Positions 1 to 9,257 of a stretch of 64,000 bases of DNA are shown here, piece after piece; the first letter of the stretch is position 1; the number at the start of each line of letters is the position of its first letter. The translations under genes and the position numbers were made by a program. The notes below the pieces were generated by a model. The model was given only the letters and a program-made list of their open reading frames with translations. It ran no database searches and was not told the origin of the DNA. Source of the stretch: Planctomycetota bacterium (GTDB lineage: Bacteria; Planctomycetota; UBA1135; UBA2386); assembly GCA_016794425.1 (NCBI GenBank), contig JAEUHR010000030.1, forward strand, positions 1-64,000, written 5' to 3'.

Positions 1-131
1 CCCACGTAGACCACCCCCTCGATGAGTTCGGCCTTCTTCAGGTGCGGCATCGCGTCGTAGCGCCGCTCGAACTCGTCGCGGGTGAGTCGGTCACCGGCGC
101 ACAACTCGGGGATCCGAGGCGATGTCGTCAT
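1..131 (-). CDS. Uma2-family (DUF820) endonuclease-like protein, N-terminal fragment
   Basis: The minus strand reads 43 codons from the ATG at 131 to the window edge. The residues [20 protein letters not shown] followed by [14 protein letters not shown] are the typical start of Uma2 proteins, a PD-(D/E)XK nuclease-fold family common in cyanobacteria and planctomycetes. The E of AELIEG belongs to the conserved early family motif. The catalytic core lies outside the window, so integrity cannot be judged. A TAGATT hexamer at 166-171, 34 bases upstream, is a possible -10 element. It would lie inside the end of the preceding hydrolase gene. The family call is fairly safe although only the first quarter of the protein is visible. 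Confidence 0.75.
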   Translation of the reverse strand, partial: MTTSPRIPELCAGDRLTRDEFERRYDAMPHLKKAELIEGVVYV

Positions 132-168
132 CCAGGCCACATCTCCATGGCGTGAGGGGGCCGACAAT

Positions 169-1041
169 CTAGCGGACTTCGCGACCGGCTGCCGACCCGC
201 TCCCATCCGCGACGCAGCGCTCGAAGAAGCCGACGAGCCGCTCCCGTCCCTGCTGCGTGTCGACCGCGACCGTGTGGCCGGGCGCTGGCAGCTCGACGAA
301 CTCCTTCGGCTCGCGCGCGGCTTCGAACAGGCGCCGCCCTTCGGCCAGCGGCACCACCGGATCGTGCGTGCTGTGCAGGAACAGCATCGGCACCGGCGCG
401 ATCGCGGCGACCGAGTCCTCGGGGGCGTGCGCGTCGGACAGCAGCAGCCACGCCAGCGGCCAGGTCAGCGCGCCGCCGCCGAGCGCCGCGTTGCCCATCG
501 CGACGTAGCTGCCGAACGTGCTGTCGACCGCGACGCCGCGCACGCCGTGGGTGCCGCGTTCGCCGAGCGCCGCGGTGGCGATCGCGCCGCCGAGGCTCTG
601 GCCGAACACGACCACGCGCTTCGGGTCGACGTCCGGCCGCGCGAGCACGTGGTCGAGTGCCGCGCAGGCGTCCTCGAACACGCCCTGCCGCGACGGGCTG
701 CCCGCCGACGCGCCGTAGCCGCGGTAGTCGAACGCGAACACCGCGAACCCGCGCGCCGGCAGCCAGTCGACGAAGCCCAGGTGGCTGGTCAGATTCTGCG
801 CGTTGCCGTGCACGTGCAGCACCGTGCCCTTCGGCTCCCCCTGCGCCGGCAGGAACCAGCCGTGCAGCCGCGTGCCGTCGCCGCTCGCGAACCAGACCTC
901 CTCGGCGCCCGGCGGCAGCGGCCGGTAGCGCCGCGCGTCGGGATGGTAGAACAGGCCGTTGCAGCCCGGGCTCAGCGCGGCGACGCCGAGCAGCAGCGCG
1001 AGCACGCCGAGCCGCGCGCCCCACCGCCGCCGCCGCGTCAC
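169..1041 (-). CDS. Alpha/beta hydrolase lipoprotein
   Basis: This 290-residue serine hydrolase starts at a GTG whose last bases form the stop codon of the upstream peptidase gene (GTGA at 1038-1041), so the two are translationally coupled. Residues 1-27 are a lipoprotein signal: RRRR, a hydrophobic stretch, then LSPGC. The fold is seen in HVHGNAQN (oxyanion strand), FDYRGYG, the nucleophile elbow GQSLGG with Ser149, and the catalytic histidine in PGHTVAVD near residue 263. It resembles the BAAT/Abhd13-like bem46 hydrolases. The substrate is unknown; an esterase or acyl hydrolase at the outer face of a membrane is the reasonable inference. Confidence 0.85.
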   Translation of the reverse strand: MTRRRRWGARLGVLALLLGVAALSPGCNGLFYHPDARRYRPLPPGAEEVWFASGDGTRLHGWFLPAQGEPKGTVLHVHGNAQNLTSHLGFVDWLPARGFAVFAFDYRGYGASAGSPSRQGVFEDACAALDHVLARPDVDPKRVVVFGQSLGGAIATAALGERGTHGVRGVAVDSTFGSYVAMGNAALGGGALTWPLAWLLLSDAHAPEDSVAAIAPVPMLFLHSTHDPVVPLAEGRRLFEAAREPKEFVELPAPGHTVAVDTQQGRERLVGFFERCVADGSGSAAGREVR

Positions 1042-3311
1042 TTCGCCCCCGGCGGCACGCGGCGGTTCAGGAAGTCGGCCAGCGACGCGTAGAGGTGTTC
1101 GCGCGTGTTGCGGCCTTCGCGGATCGCGTGCGTGCGGTTCGGGTAGGCGAGGTACTCGAACAGCTTGTTCTGCGCGACCAGCTCGTCGAACAGGCGTTCG
1201 CTGTGCTGGAAGTGCACGTTGTCGTCGCCGGTCCCGTGCACGAGCAGCAGGTGGCCCTGCAGGTTCTTCGCGAACGTGATCGGCGAGCACTGCTCGTAGA
1301 CCTCGGGGTACTGGCGCGGGTCGCCGAGGTACCGCTCCTGGTAGATCGTGTCGTAGAGCGCGACGTCGGTGACCGGTGCGACCGACATGCCGGCACAGAA
1401 CAGGTCCGGGTAGCGGAACAGCAGGTTCAGCGTCATCGCGCCGCCGCCGGACCAGCCCCAGATCGCGAGGCGCGAACGGTCCATCCAGGCGTGCTGCGCG
1501 CAGAGCTTCTGCACGGCGAGGTTCCAGTCGTGCGAGCTGAGCACACCGATCTTCTGGTAGAGCGCCTTGCGCCAGTCGCGGCCCTTCGGTGCCGGCGTGC
1601 CGCGCGCGTCGACGGACATCACGACGTAGCCCTGCTGCACGAGCCAGCGGTGGAACAGGTGGTGATTGAGGAACCAGGTGTCCTTGACGGTCTGCGCCCA
1701 CGGTTCGCCGTAGACGTAGAACAGCACCGGCCACGTCTTCGCGGGATCGAAGTCGGGCGGGTACATCGTCCAGCCGTCGAGCGTGACGCCGGGCTCGGTC
1801 GTGACCTGGAAGAACTCGTTCTGGCCCTTCGCAACCGCGTCGTAGCGGCTGCGCAGCGTCGCGTTGTCGACCAGCACGCGGACCCGTTCGTGCGACGGCA
1901 GACGCACGAGGTCGATCACCGGCGGCACGTCGAAGCGCGAGTAGGTGTGGATCGCCAGCGAGCCGTCGGGGCTGATGTCGTAGTCGTGCCAGCCGGACCC
2001 GTGCGGGTCCTTGCCGTCCGACTCCGGCCCGCGGCGCGGCCAGAGGCTCTGCCCGATCCCGTCGGCGGACACCTGCATGTAGGCGCTGACCTCCGCCGGT
2101 TCCCCGCGCCCGCCTGGATCGTGCCACGCCACTCCGATCACCTCGGTTCCTTGCACCAGAGGCACGGCCGTGACGAGCATCTGCTTGCCGCGACTGTCCC
2201 AGTAGACCTGCCCGAACCGGCGGTATTGCTGCTCACCGGCCGCCGCGAACGCGCTGTCGCTGGTCCAGAAGAACCACTCGCCATCATCCAGCCACGCGAA
2301 GTCGTCACGCACATCGACGTAGGCGTCGTCACGCTCCGCGTGCACGAGGCGCACCTCGCCGGTCGCAGCATCGCAGCCGAGCACCCGCAATTCCTGCTGC
2401 GACCGCGGCAGCCACTGCACCGCCAGCTCCTTGCCGTCCGGATGCCACTCCATGCGCGGGAGGTAGGTCTCGCGCGGATCGCCGGGCGTCTGCATCCACA
2501 CCGTCTCGCCACCGGCCGCCGCAATCACCCCGACCCGACACGCCGAGTTCGTCGTGCCCGCCTTCGGGTACTGCACCGGCACGATCTGCGCATACCGATC
2601 CGACAGGTTGTCGACCATGTAGAACGTGCCGACGCCTTCACAGTCGAGCTGCCAATAGGCGATGCGCGTGCCGTCCGGACTCCAGCGGAACCCGTCGCGG
2701 CAGTCGAACTCCTCCTCGTACACCCAGTCGAACGTGCCGTTGATGACCGTGTCCGAGCCGTCATTCGTGAGCCGCGTCACCCGCTTCGTCGCGACGTCCT
2801 GCACCCAGAGGTCGCGCTGCGCCACGAACGCGACCCGCCCACCGTCCGGCGACCACTTCGCGAACATCAGCGACGACTTCGGCAGGTCGCCGCCGAGCCG
2901 CCACGGCGCCGCCTTGCCGTCGAGCGGCACGACGTGGTACTCGCCGCGTGTGTTCTGCCGCCACACGCGCTCGCTGTCGGAGAACACCAGCAGCGACGCA
3001 CCGTCCGGCGCGAACGCGTAGTCCTCGATCGTCAGCGCTTCACCGCGCGCCTCGACCCAGAGCATCGCCGCCGTGACCAGCACCTGCCGTTCCCCCGACA
3101 CCGCCTCGTAGCGCACCAGCTCCGGCACGCCGCTGCCGTCCTTCGTCTCGAGCGTCGCGTAGTGCGTGCCGTCGAGCCAGCGCACCGGCCCGAACGGCGC
3201 CGGCGCGAACTCGCCGGACGTGATCCGATGCGCATCGAGCCGCGCCGGATCCTGCGCGCCGACTGCTGCCACCAGGGCGAAACCGACCCACCACCCGCGT
3301 CGCGTGTGCAC
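1038..3311 (-). CDS. Dipeptidyl-peptidase IV family (S9) serine peptidase, secreted
   Basis: This is a 757-residue prolyl-oligopeptidase-type enzyme that removes N-terminal dipeptides from exported peptides. The start chosen is the GTG at 3311, which gives a signal peptide (HTRRGWWVGFALVAAVGAQ). Earlier in-frame ATGs would run into the divergent gene at 3365. The N-terminal half carries beta-propeller DPP4_N repeats (KWSPDGGRVAF, FRWSPDGTRIAYW). The C-terminal half is the alpha/beta hydrolase domain with Ser621 in GWSGGG, Asp696 or Asp697 in GTGDDN and His728 in RTHAIR, so the triad is complete. The length is normal for the family. The hydrolase downstream is coupled by a GTGA overlap. Confidence 0.93.
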   Translation of the reverse strand: MHTRRGWWVGFALVAAVGAQDPARLDAHRITSGEFAPAPFGPVRWLDGTHYATLETKDGSGVPELVRYEAVSGERQVLVTAAMLWVEARGEALTIEDYAFAPDGASLLVFSDSERVWRQNTRGEYHVVPLDGKAAPWRLGGDLPKSSLMFAKWSPDGGRVAFVAQRDLWVQDVATKRVTRLTNDGSDTVINGTFDWVYEEEFDCRDGFRWSPDGTRIAYWQLDCEGVGTFYMVDNLSDRYAQIVPVQYPKAGTTNSACRVGVIAAAGGETVWMQTPGDPRETYLPRMEWHPDGKELAVQWLPRSQQELRVLGCDAATGEVRLVHAERDDAYVDVRDDFAWLDDGEWFFWTSDSAFAAAGEQQYRRFGQVYWDSRGKQMLVTAVPLVQGTEVIGVAWHDPGGRGEPAEVSAYMQVSADGIGQSLWPRRGPESDGKDPHGSGWHDYDISPDGSLAIHTYSRFDVPPVIDLVRLPSHERVRVLVDNATLRSRYDAVAKGQNEFFQVTTEPGVTLDGWTMYPPDFDPAKTWPVLFYVYGEPWAQTVKDTWFLNHHLFHRWLVQQGYVVMSVDARGTPAPKGRDWRKALYQKIGVLSSHDWNLAVQKLCAQHAWMDRSRLAIWGWSGGGAMTLNLLFRYPDLFCAGMSVAPVTDVALYDTIYQERYLGDPRQYPEVYEQCSPITFAKNLQGHLLLVHGTGDDNVHFQHSERLFDELVAQNKLFEYLAYPNRTHAIREGRNTREHLYASLADFLNRRVPPGAK

Positions 3312-3364
3312 GGCGGCGAGCGTAGCCCCTGGCATCCACGATTGCGCCGCGGACACTTGCCGCG

Positions 3365-5107
3365 ATGCGCGCGCTCCCGCTGTTCCTGTTCGCCGCCGTG
3401 CTGCCGGCACAGCAGGCGAGGTGGCAACTGCCGCCCGGCGGCGTCGCCGTCTACACCGCCGACGAAGCGCTCGAGCCCGATCCGCCGGGCGGCCGGCTGC
3501 CCGGCTGCCCGCTGCCGCACGCGACGATCCTGTTCCAGAGCGAACTGCATCCGAGCGGCTCGCACGTGGTCGCCGACCCGGCGGACTGGCGCTGGATCGC
3601 GCCGCACCTGGCGTTCGATCTGCGGCTGCCGGGCAAGGGCCCGATCAAGGCGCGTCTGTCGCGCGTGCCGGGCCTCGGCAACCTCGAACTGACCGGCACC
3701 GCGGCGACCGACGCCGCGACCGGCGTGCAGACGTTCGAGCTGCGGTTCCAGGTGCAGGAGCCGGTGCTCGACACCGAGGAGAAGAAGCAACGCGGCCGCG
3801 ACTCGCGGCCCTGGTTCGGCGGCGACGGCGGCGGCAGCCTGCGGCTCGAACGCACCGTCGACGCGACCGCCGGCGTCGTCCAGGCGTTCACGGCCCGCTT
3901 CGAACTGAACCTGACGCTCGGCCCGCACCACGGCCTCGGGCCGCTGAAGGGCACGTTCACGCAGAGCTGGCAGCTCGAGACCGTGCGCGAACGCCGCGGC
4001 CGCGACTTCCAGGCGCGCGTCGACCAGGCGATCCAGGACGCCGCCGAGGTGATCGAGCACGAACTGCAGCCGGACCGACCCGAGTTCGCGACGCGCCACA
4101 GCCCGACCGAACACACCTGCGGCGAAGGCCACCTGGCGCTGACGATCCAGACGCTGCTGGCGGCCGAACGGCCGCGCGACGGCCCGGCGCTGCAGGCCGC
4201 GTTCGCGGAGCTGCACCGGCGCGAAATCCGCGAGACCTACAGCCTCGCGGTCGCGCTGCTGGCGACCGACCAGGCGTTCGCGCCGCCGCTCGAACGCGAC
4301 AACCTGCTGCGCGGCGTGATCGAGCGACCGACGCCGCGGCAGCTGCCGCCCGAACACGCGGCGAAGGTCGCCGAGTGGTCGCAGCGGCTCTTGCAGAACC
4401 GCGACCAGGGCGTCGACGCGGCCTACCGCTCACGCTGGTGGTACCTGGCCGGCAGCGGCTTCGACAATTCGAACACGCAGTACGCGTTGTTCGGCCTGTT
4501 CGCGGCGAGCCTCGCGCGGCAGGACATCGGTCGCGGCGTCTGGCTCGCGGCCGGCGAGCACTGGCTGTCGGTGCAGCATCCGGCCATCGGCGCGGCGCGG
4601 TCGCTCGAGCTGGTGCCGCTGGCCGAGCTCGACGCCGGCAAGCGCACCAGCGCTGGCCGCAGCACCAAGGCGCGCGGCTTCGGTTACACGCTGCCCGGCG
4701 ACGGCCCGGCCTACGGCAGCATGACCTGCGCCGGCATCGCCGGCCTGTCGCTGTGCCGCGGCGCGCTGGACCTGCACGGCAAGACGCCGCTCGACCAGAA
4801 GCTCGACGCGGCGATCCGCGAGGGTTTCGCGTGGCTCGCCGCGCACCGCAGCGTGCGCTGGAACCCGGGCCCGCCGCCGCTGCGCCACCACCACTTCTTC
4901 TACTGGCTCTACAGCCTCGATCGCGCCTGCGAGCTGTCGCGCGTCGGCCGCATCGACGACTGGGACTGGTACTGGGAAGGCGCCGAGCTGCTGCTGGCGA
5001 TCCAGGACCACAACGGGCGCTTCGGCGAGGCGCAGCTCGAGGAACAGTGCTTCGCGCTGCTGTTCCTGAAGAAGGCGCAGCTGCCAGTGTTGACCGGTCC
5101 GCGCTGA
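3365..5107 (+). CDS. Secreted prenyltransferase/squalene-oxidase-repeat-like (alpha/alpha-toroid) protein
   Basis: This 580-residue protein has a signal peptide (MRALPLFLFAAVLPAQQ). Residues about 20-240 are a beta-rich, family-less region. Residues about 250-575 show the repeating helical pattern of alpha/alpha toroids: EHTCGEGHLALTIQTLL, TYSLAVALLATDQAF, SMTCAGIAGLSLCRGAL and a final DHNGRFGEAQLEEQCFALLF with the repeated small-residue turn seen in squalene-hopene-cyclase-like repeats. No cyclase DXDD motif is visible, so terpenoid cyclisation is not supported. Such proteins are frequent in planctomycetes and have no assigned function. The gene diverges from the peptidase over 53 bases. Its last codons are part of a 14-bp tandem repeat. 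Confidence 0.75.
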   Translation: MRALPLFLFAAVLPAQQARWQLPPGGVAVYTADEALEPDPPGGRLPGCPLPHATILFQSELHPSGSHVVADPADWRWIAPHLAFDLRLPGKGPIKARLSRVPGLGNLELTGTAATDAATGVQTFELRFQVQEPVLDTEEKKQRGRDSRPWFGGDGGGSLRLERTVDATAGVVQAFTARFELNLTLGPHHGLGPLKGTFTQSWQLETVRERRGRDFQARVDQAIQDAAEVIEHELQPDRPEFATRHSPTEHTCGEGHLALTIQTLLAAERPRDGPALQAAFAELHRREIRETYSLAVALLATDQAFAPPLERDNLLRGVIERPTPRQLPPEHAAKVAEWSQRLLQNRDQGVDAAYRSRWWYLAGSGFDNSNTQYALFGLFAASLARQDIGRGVWLAAGEHWLSVQHPAIGAARSLELVPLAELDAGKRTSAGRSTKARGFGYTLPGDGPAYGSMTCAGIAGLSLCRGALDLHGKTPLDQKLDAAIREGFAWLAAHRSVRWNPGPPPLRHHHFFYWLYSLDRACELSRVGRIDDWDWYWEGAELLLAIQDHNGRFGEAQLEEQCFALLFLKKAQLPVLTGPR

Positions 5108-5132
5108 CCGGCCCGCGCTGACCGGCCCGCTC
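5091..5132. repeat. Three tandem 14-bp repeats spanning a stop codon
   Basis: Three head-to-tail copies start at 5091, 5105 and 5119. The unit is TGACCGGYCCGCGC, with one base change in copy 1 and two at the end of copy 3. Copy 1 encodes the final LTGPR of the plus-strand gene, and copy 2 begins with that gene's TGA stop. Copy 3 runs into the stop codon of the convergent minus-strand gene. Confidence 0.85.
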
Positions 5133-5137
5133 AGCGC
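5115..5137. terminator. Candidate bidirectional hairpin terminator
   Basis: GCGCTGA (5115-5121) pairs with TCAGCGC (5131-5137) around a 9-base loop. It lies between convergent genes, and the right arm contains the stop codon of the minus-strand gene. There is no T-tract, so termination is inferred from position and structure only. Confidence 0.4.
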
Positions 5138-5592
5138 GGCGCGGCCGCCGCCGGCTGCATTTGGGCGGTGCCCGGCGCGGTGGCCGCTTCGGCGACCAGC
5201 ACGGCGTCACCGAGCCGCCACTCGAGGTCGTAGCTGCCGGCCGCGAGGCCGGCGAACTTCAGCGTCGCATCGGCCGGCGCGCGCGGCGTCAGCGACAGCC
5301 ACGGCGTGGCATCGCGGCCGGACGCGGTGCGGCGCCACAGCGTCAGCGTGCCGCGCTGCCCGGCGTGCGCCGCCGGCAGCGCCACCAGGAACGCCCCCTC
5401 CGCGGCCGGCACCAGGGCCGGCATCGGCGGCGTGCGGCGGCCGGCAGCCTCAAGCACGACCGCGTCGCCGCGCCCGTTCGCTTCGACCGGGGTCCTGGCG
5501 GAACGGGTCGCTTCGGCGCAGTCGAGCGTCAGCACGCGCAGCAGCACGACCATCGCCGCGGGCAGGGCCCACCACCGCAAGCGCTCGTTCAT
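5131..5592 (-). CDS. Hypothetical secreted or membrane-anchored protein
   Basis: This 153-residue protein is of unknown function. The ATG at 5592 is followed by a hydrophobic helix (WWALPAAMVVLLRVLTLDC), either a signal anchor or a signal peptide. The rest is a small beta-type domain, visible in LPAAHAGQRGTLTLWRR and KFAGLAAGSYDLEWRLGD, which resembles an immunoglobulin-like or carboxypeptidase-regulatory sandwich. The tail is Ala/Pro-rich. It lies 68 bases downstream of another minus-strand unknown and may be co-transcribed with it. I recognise no family. Confidence 0.6.
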   Translation of the reverse strand: MNERLRWWALPAAMVVLLRVLTLDCAEATRSARTPVEANGRGDAVVLEAAGRRTPPMPALVPAAEGAFLVALPAAHAGQRGTLTLWRRTASGRDATPWLSLTPRAPADATLKFAGLAAGSYDLEWRLGDAVLVAEAATAPGTAQMQPAAAAPR

Positions 5593-5660
5593 GCAGCCGT
5601 CTTCGGCACGGCGGGGGTCGCGACCGAAGCCGGAACGGCCGGCGGCGCCGGCCGGGCATC

Positions 5661-6278
5661 TCAGCCGACGCCGTCGGCGGCGCAGCGGGAGGTCTCGGCC
5701 GGGCCGACCTCGACCATCAACTCGATCGTGCGCACGACCAGCGTCCAGCTGGCCCGGTCGTTCAGGGCCCGGGCGATCTGCACGGCGCCGGCAACGAACC
5801 GGGCCGGCGGCAGGTCTTCGAGCGCGCGCTGCAGCACCCAGCGCGCCGAATGCTGGTCGACCGCGAAGTGCTCGACCGCGCGCAGGCTGGCGCGCAGGTC
5901 CTCGACCCCGGTGATCGGCGGCAGTTCGCCGAGCAGCCGCGCCTCGTCCAAGCGGCGGTGGCGGCGCAGCCAGGCCGGCAGCAGATGCCGGACCAGCGCG
6001 TCGACCACGACCAGGCCGCGGCGCCGTTCGAGCGCGGCGGTGGCGCGCGTGTTGACGAGCTTCGGCACCAGCGGCCGCAGGTAGCGGTTGCGCCCTTCGT
6101 CGCTCATCGCGTCGTTGCAGGCGCGCACGAACGCGGCGATCACGGGGCAGGCGCAGGTGGGCTCGTCGCTGTGCGGCTCGCCGGCGAGCCACGCCACCAT
6201 CTCCATCGCGCACATGCCGTCGTCGCGCGACGCGTGCGCGCCGCGCTGCAGAGGATGTTGGTCGATCAGTCGCTGCAT
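5661..6278 (-). CDS. Conserved hypothetical cytoplasmic protein
   Basis: This 205-residue protein has no signal or membrane segment. Its N-terminal third has the string MCAMEMVAWLAGEPHSDEPT followed by CACPVIAAFVRACND and LRPLVPKLVNTRA. This pattern is familiar from hypothetical proteins scattered in actinobacteria and planctomycetes, where Cys residues and SDEPTCA recur. The remainder is helical. No enzymatic motif is evident. The ATG at 6278 fits the conserved region. A TAGGCT hexamer on the minus strand at 6321-6326 is a possible -10 element about 43 bases upstream. Confidence 0.65.
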   Translation of the reverse strand: MQRLIDQHPLQRGAHASRDDGMCAMEMVAWLAGEPHSDEPTCACPVIAAFVRACNDAMSDEGRNRYLRPLVPKLVNTRATAALERRRGLVVVDALVRHLLPAWLRRHRRLDEARLLGELPPITGVEDLRASLRAVEHFAVDQHSARWVLQRALEDLPPARFVAGAVQIARALNDRASWTLVVRTIELMVEVGPAETSRCAADGVG

Positions 6279-6409
6279 GAAGTCCGCCGGGGTGCGGCGG
6301 CCGGGAACCAGGGATGCAGAAGCCTATCCCATGCCCGGCGCCGGAGCGCGGGCGGGTTTTCCCCGACCGCGCGGCGCCGAACCGCCGCTGGCACCGCCGC
6401 GCGGCCCCG

Positions 6410-8083
6410 TCAGCGCCGATCGAGCATGCCCGGCGGCAGCGTGTCGACGGCGCCGGGCGGCCGCGGCACGGCCAGCAGCGCCGCGAACCACACCGCACCG
6501 AAGCCCGGTGTGATCGGCTGCGCGAACCGCACGCCGGCCGGCGCGCCGGCGCCGTAGGCGATCGCGACGACTTCGCGGTCGTAGGCGTGCGGCGAGCCGT
6601 GCGTGGCCGGCGTCGTGCCGTCGATCCAGTACGGCTTCACGACCAGCAGTACGTCGCCGACGCGGCCGGGCACCGTCGCGAGCCGCAGCGCGTGGCGCAA
6701 CGGGTCGTCGCCCGGCGCGCCTGCCAGCACGTCCTCGGTCGCCAACGCGGCCACGATGCCGCCGCCGACCGCAGCCGCCGCCGCGACGCGCGCGGCGTCG
6801 AGCCGGGCCGGGCGCCCGGGGCGCGCCGCCTGCAGCTGCTGCACCAGGTCGGGGTCGAGCACGAACGTGCCGTCGCCGGCGTAACGGATCCAGCGCTTGC
6901 CGGCCGGCGGCGCGAGGTCGAACTCGGCGCTGAGCGCCTTCTCGGCCCGCGCCCGCGCGGCGGTCAGCAACAGGCCGCGGCCGGCGTCGACGCCGCGCGA
7001 CCGGGCCCACTCGGGCGTCGGACCGATGCCGTGGTCGGCGGTCAGGAACAGCGCGTAGCGCCCGGCGCCGACGCGGCCGTCGAGGAACGCCAACAGCGTC
7101 GCCAGTTCGCGGTCGAGCCGCAGCAGCGCGTCGCGGGCCTCGACCGAGTCGGGACCGAAGCAGTGGCCGATCACGTCGGTCGACGAGAAGCCGATGCACA
7201 GCAGGTCCGGCTGCGCGTCGGCGCCGAGTTCCATGCCGACCACCGCCGCCTCGGCCGCGAGCCGCACCATCGTGTTGCCGACCGGCGACGCGAACACCTG
7301 CGTGTAGAACGCCTGGTCCGGGTCCGGCTTGCCGCCGGTCAACGGCTGCGGCAGCGTGCGTGCCCGGCTGCCGTTCTGGTGCGCGAGTTCGTAGGGCCGG
7401 TCGTCGACCAGGTCGGCGTAGGCGTCGGCGCCGGCGCAGCGATCCCAGACCTGACCGTGGAAGCCGTCGATCGCGCGCGCGGTGTTGAACGCGGTCAGCC
7501 ACGCCGGCACCGCGTCGGTCCAGGTCGTGTTGGTCACCAGATTGCCGGTGCTGACCTCGAACCAGGCGACCGCATCGGCACTGCCGCCGGCCATCAGGAT
7601 CGCCGAACGGTCCTTCCACGCGACGCTGACGACCTTGCTGCCGGCACGGTGCGCCTTCAGGCCGTCGCCGAGCGTCGGCGTCAGCAGGCGACCGGGGCCA
7701 CGGTTCCTGCCCTCGGGCAGGCCCGGCAGTGGTGCGCGCTGCTCACCGACGCAGTAGACCTCGCTCGCGTCGTCGCCGGACCACCAATCGTTGCGCACGA
7801 TGCCGTGCACCGACGCCGGCGCGCCGGTGCCGATCGTCGCGTGCCCCGGACCGGTCTCGGTGCAGGCGTGCTGGTAGGCGCAGGCCGGAAACTCGGCGCC
7901 GCCGTCGAGCAGCCGGCGGAACCCGCCGTCGGCGGCGAAGTGCGGCCGCGCCTGCTCGAACACCCAGTGCGCGAGCTGGTCGACCGAGCACAACACGACG
8001 AGGCGCGGGGGCTCGGCCTGCTGCGCCGCGGCGGGCGCGCACGCGAGCGCGAGGACGGCGGCACGCAGGACCCGGCGGTTCAT
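6410..8083 (-). CDS. Secreted alkaline-phosphatase-superfamily phosphodiesterase/phosphatase
   Basis: This 557-residue protein belongs to the type I phosphodiesterase/nucleotide pyrophosphatase branch (PafA-like). A signal peptide (RRVLRAAVLALACAPAAAQ) puts it outside the cytoplasm. The probable nucleophile Thr lies in ACTETGPGHATIGTG, with the Asp of CSVDQL upstream as the first metal ligand. Later ligands are seen in FSSTDVIGH and TADHGIG. The family hydrolyses phosphate mono- or diesters with two zinc ions. The ATG at 8083 overlaps the stop of the preceding gene (ATGA). It is the last member of a four-gene coupled operon. The exact substrate cannot be told. Confidence 0.85.
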   Translation of the reverse strand: MNRRVLRAAVLALACAPAAAQQAEPPRLVVLCSVDQLAHWVFEQARPHFAADGGFRRLLDGGAEFPACAYQHACTETGPGHATIGTGAPASVHGIVRNDWWSGDDASEVYCVGEQRAPLPGLPEGRNRGPGRLLTPTLGDGLKAHRAGSKVVSVAWKDRSAILMAGGSADAVAWFEVSTGNLVTNTTWTDAVPAWLTAFNTARAIDGFHGQVWDRCAGADAYADLVDDRPYELAHQNGSRARTLPQPLTGGKPDPDQAFYTQVFASPVGNTMVRLAAEAAVVGMELGADAQPDLLCIGFSSTDVIGHCFGPDSVEARDALLRLDRELATLLAFLDGRVGAGRYALFLTADHGIGPTPEWARSRGVDAGRGLLLTAARARAEKALSAEFDLAPPAGKRWIRYAGDGTFVLDPDLVQQLQAARPGRPARLDAARVAAAAAVGGGIVAALATEDVLAGAPGDDPLRHALRLATVPGRVGDVLLVVKPYWIDGTTPATHGSPHAYDREVVAIAYGAGAPAGVRFAQPITPGFGAVWFAALLAVPRPPGAVDTLPPGMLDRR

Positions 8084-9255
8084 TCGGCGAGTGCTCGCGC
8101 GGCACGTTCGAGCGTGCGCCAGGGCAGGAGTCCGAGGTGGTAGATCGCGATCGACGTCACGCCGTGCGCGGCAGCGAGTTCGCGCACCTCGCGCAGGTCG
8201 TCGTCGCGCGTCCACTGCGGCGCCTTCGGCCACAGGCACAGGCGCCACGAGCGCGGCGGCGCGGCGATCGCCGCCGCCGCGGTACCGGCCAGCAGCGCGC
8301 GCACGCCGTCGCGGCCCTCGCCGTAGGCGGTGACCACGAACTCGTCGGCGCGGAACCCGTGCGTCTGCGCGATCGGCAGCTGGCTGCCGGTGAACAGGTC
8401 GTCGGGGTGGACCTGCACCGCACACTGCAGCGCCGGCGGCATCGCCTGCCGCAGCGTGCGGCCGAGCTGCGCCATCGTCGCGCGGCGCGCCGCGAACGCG
8501 GGCCCGTAGCCGGCGGCCTCGGCCGCGGCATCGGCCGGCTTCGGCGGCGCCATCGCGTCGGCGTCGGTCACACCGCGGCGGATCTGTTCCTGCGCCCAGC
8601 GGCGGATCGCCGCCGGATCGCAGCGGTCGTCCTCGCTGCGCAGCCGGTCGCAGCAGGCCGCGCAGAAGCACAGCGACAGCGCGTAGTCGAGCACGCCGCG
8701 CGGCGTGAAGCTGCTCTTGTCGTGGTGGCTCGAGTGCTTCCAGCCCAGCCAGCCGAACGCTTCGAACTCGATCGCGCCGAGGCCTTCGTGCGCCGCCAGG
8801 TCCTCGACCAGGGCGCGCAGGTACTCCTGCACCGGCGGCTGCGCCGGGCACAGCGCGTAGTGGTAGCGATCGCCGCAGGCGTTCTCGACGCAGAGCTCGG
8901 GGTGCTGGCGACCCAGGCGCGAATTGTGCGCGCCGACGGTCCATGCGCGCACGGCGAGGCCGTGGCGCGGCGCCGCTTCGCACAGGCGCTCGAGCGGCGA
9001 CGGCCGCGCCGCATCGACCAGCGCCGACGGCTGCGGCCGCAGCGTGCCGTAGTCGGGGCCGGGCCGGAAGTGCACGGTGCCGTCCTCGAGGAACCGCACG
9101 CGGCCGTCGGGATGCCACGGCATCAGCCAGCGGCCCGCGTGGTAGGCAGTCGCCAGCGCGATCTCGCCGAAGCCGAGGTCGCGCAGGCGCCCGAGCCCGC
9201 CGTGGCCGGCCAGCGCGTCGAGGTCGAACGGGTGCGCGTAGAGCGTGAGCTGCAT
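8080..9255 (-). CDS. Conserved hypothetical TIM-barrel-like protein
   Basis: This 391-residue cytoplasmic protein begins MQLTLYAHPFDLDALAGHGG, then FGEIALATAYHAGRWLMPWH. Segments such as AVRAWTVGAHNSRLGRQHPE, GDRYHYALCPAQPPVQEYLR and IEFEAFGWLGWKHSSHHDK match a family of uncharacterised proteins in actinobacteria that look like TIM-barrel glycoside hydrolases. The acidic pair in IEFEAFGW and the HHDKSS motif are plausible active-site positions. Two Cys pairs (CFCAACC) may bind metal. The gene is 2 bases downstream of yceH and overlaps the phosphatase by ATGA. The function is unknown; sugar-related hydrolysis is a guess from fold resemblance. Confidence 0.7.
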   Translation of the reverse strand: MQLTLYAHPFDLDALAGHGGLGRLRDLGFGEIALATAYHAGRWLMPWHPDGRVRFLEDGTVHFRPGPDYGTLRPQPSALVDAARPSPLERLCEAAPRHGLAVRAWTVGAHNSRLGRQHPELCVENACGDRYHYALCPAQPPVQEYLRALVEDLAAHEGLGAIEFEAFGWLGWKHSSHHDKSSFTPRGVLDYALSLCFCAACCDRLRSEDDRCDPAAIRRWAQEQIRRGVTDADAMAPPKPADAAAEAAGYGPAFAARRATMAQLGRTLRQAMPPALQCAVQVHPDDLFTGSQLPIAQTHGFRADEFVVTAYGEGRDGVRALLAGTAAAAIAAPPRSWRLCLWPKAPQWTRDDDLREVRELAAAHGVTSIAIYHLGLLPWRTLERAARALAE

Positions 9256-9257
9256 GG

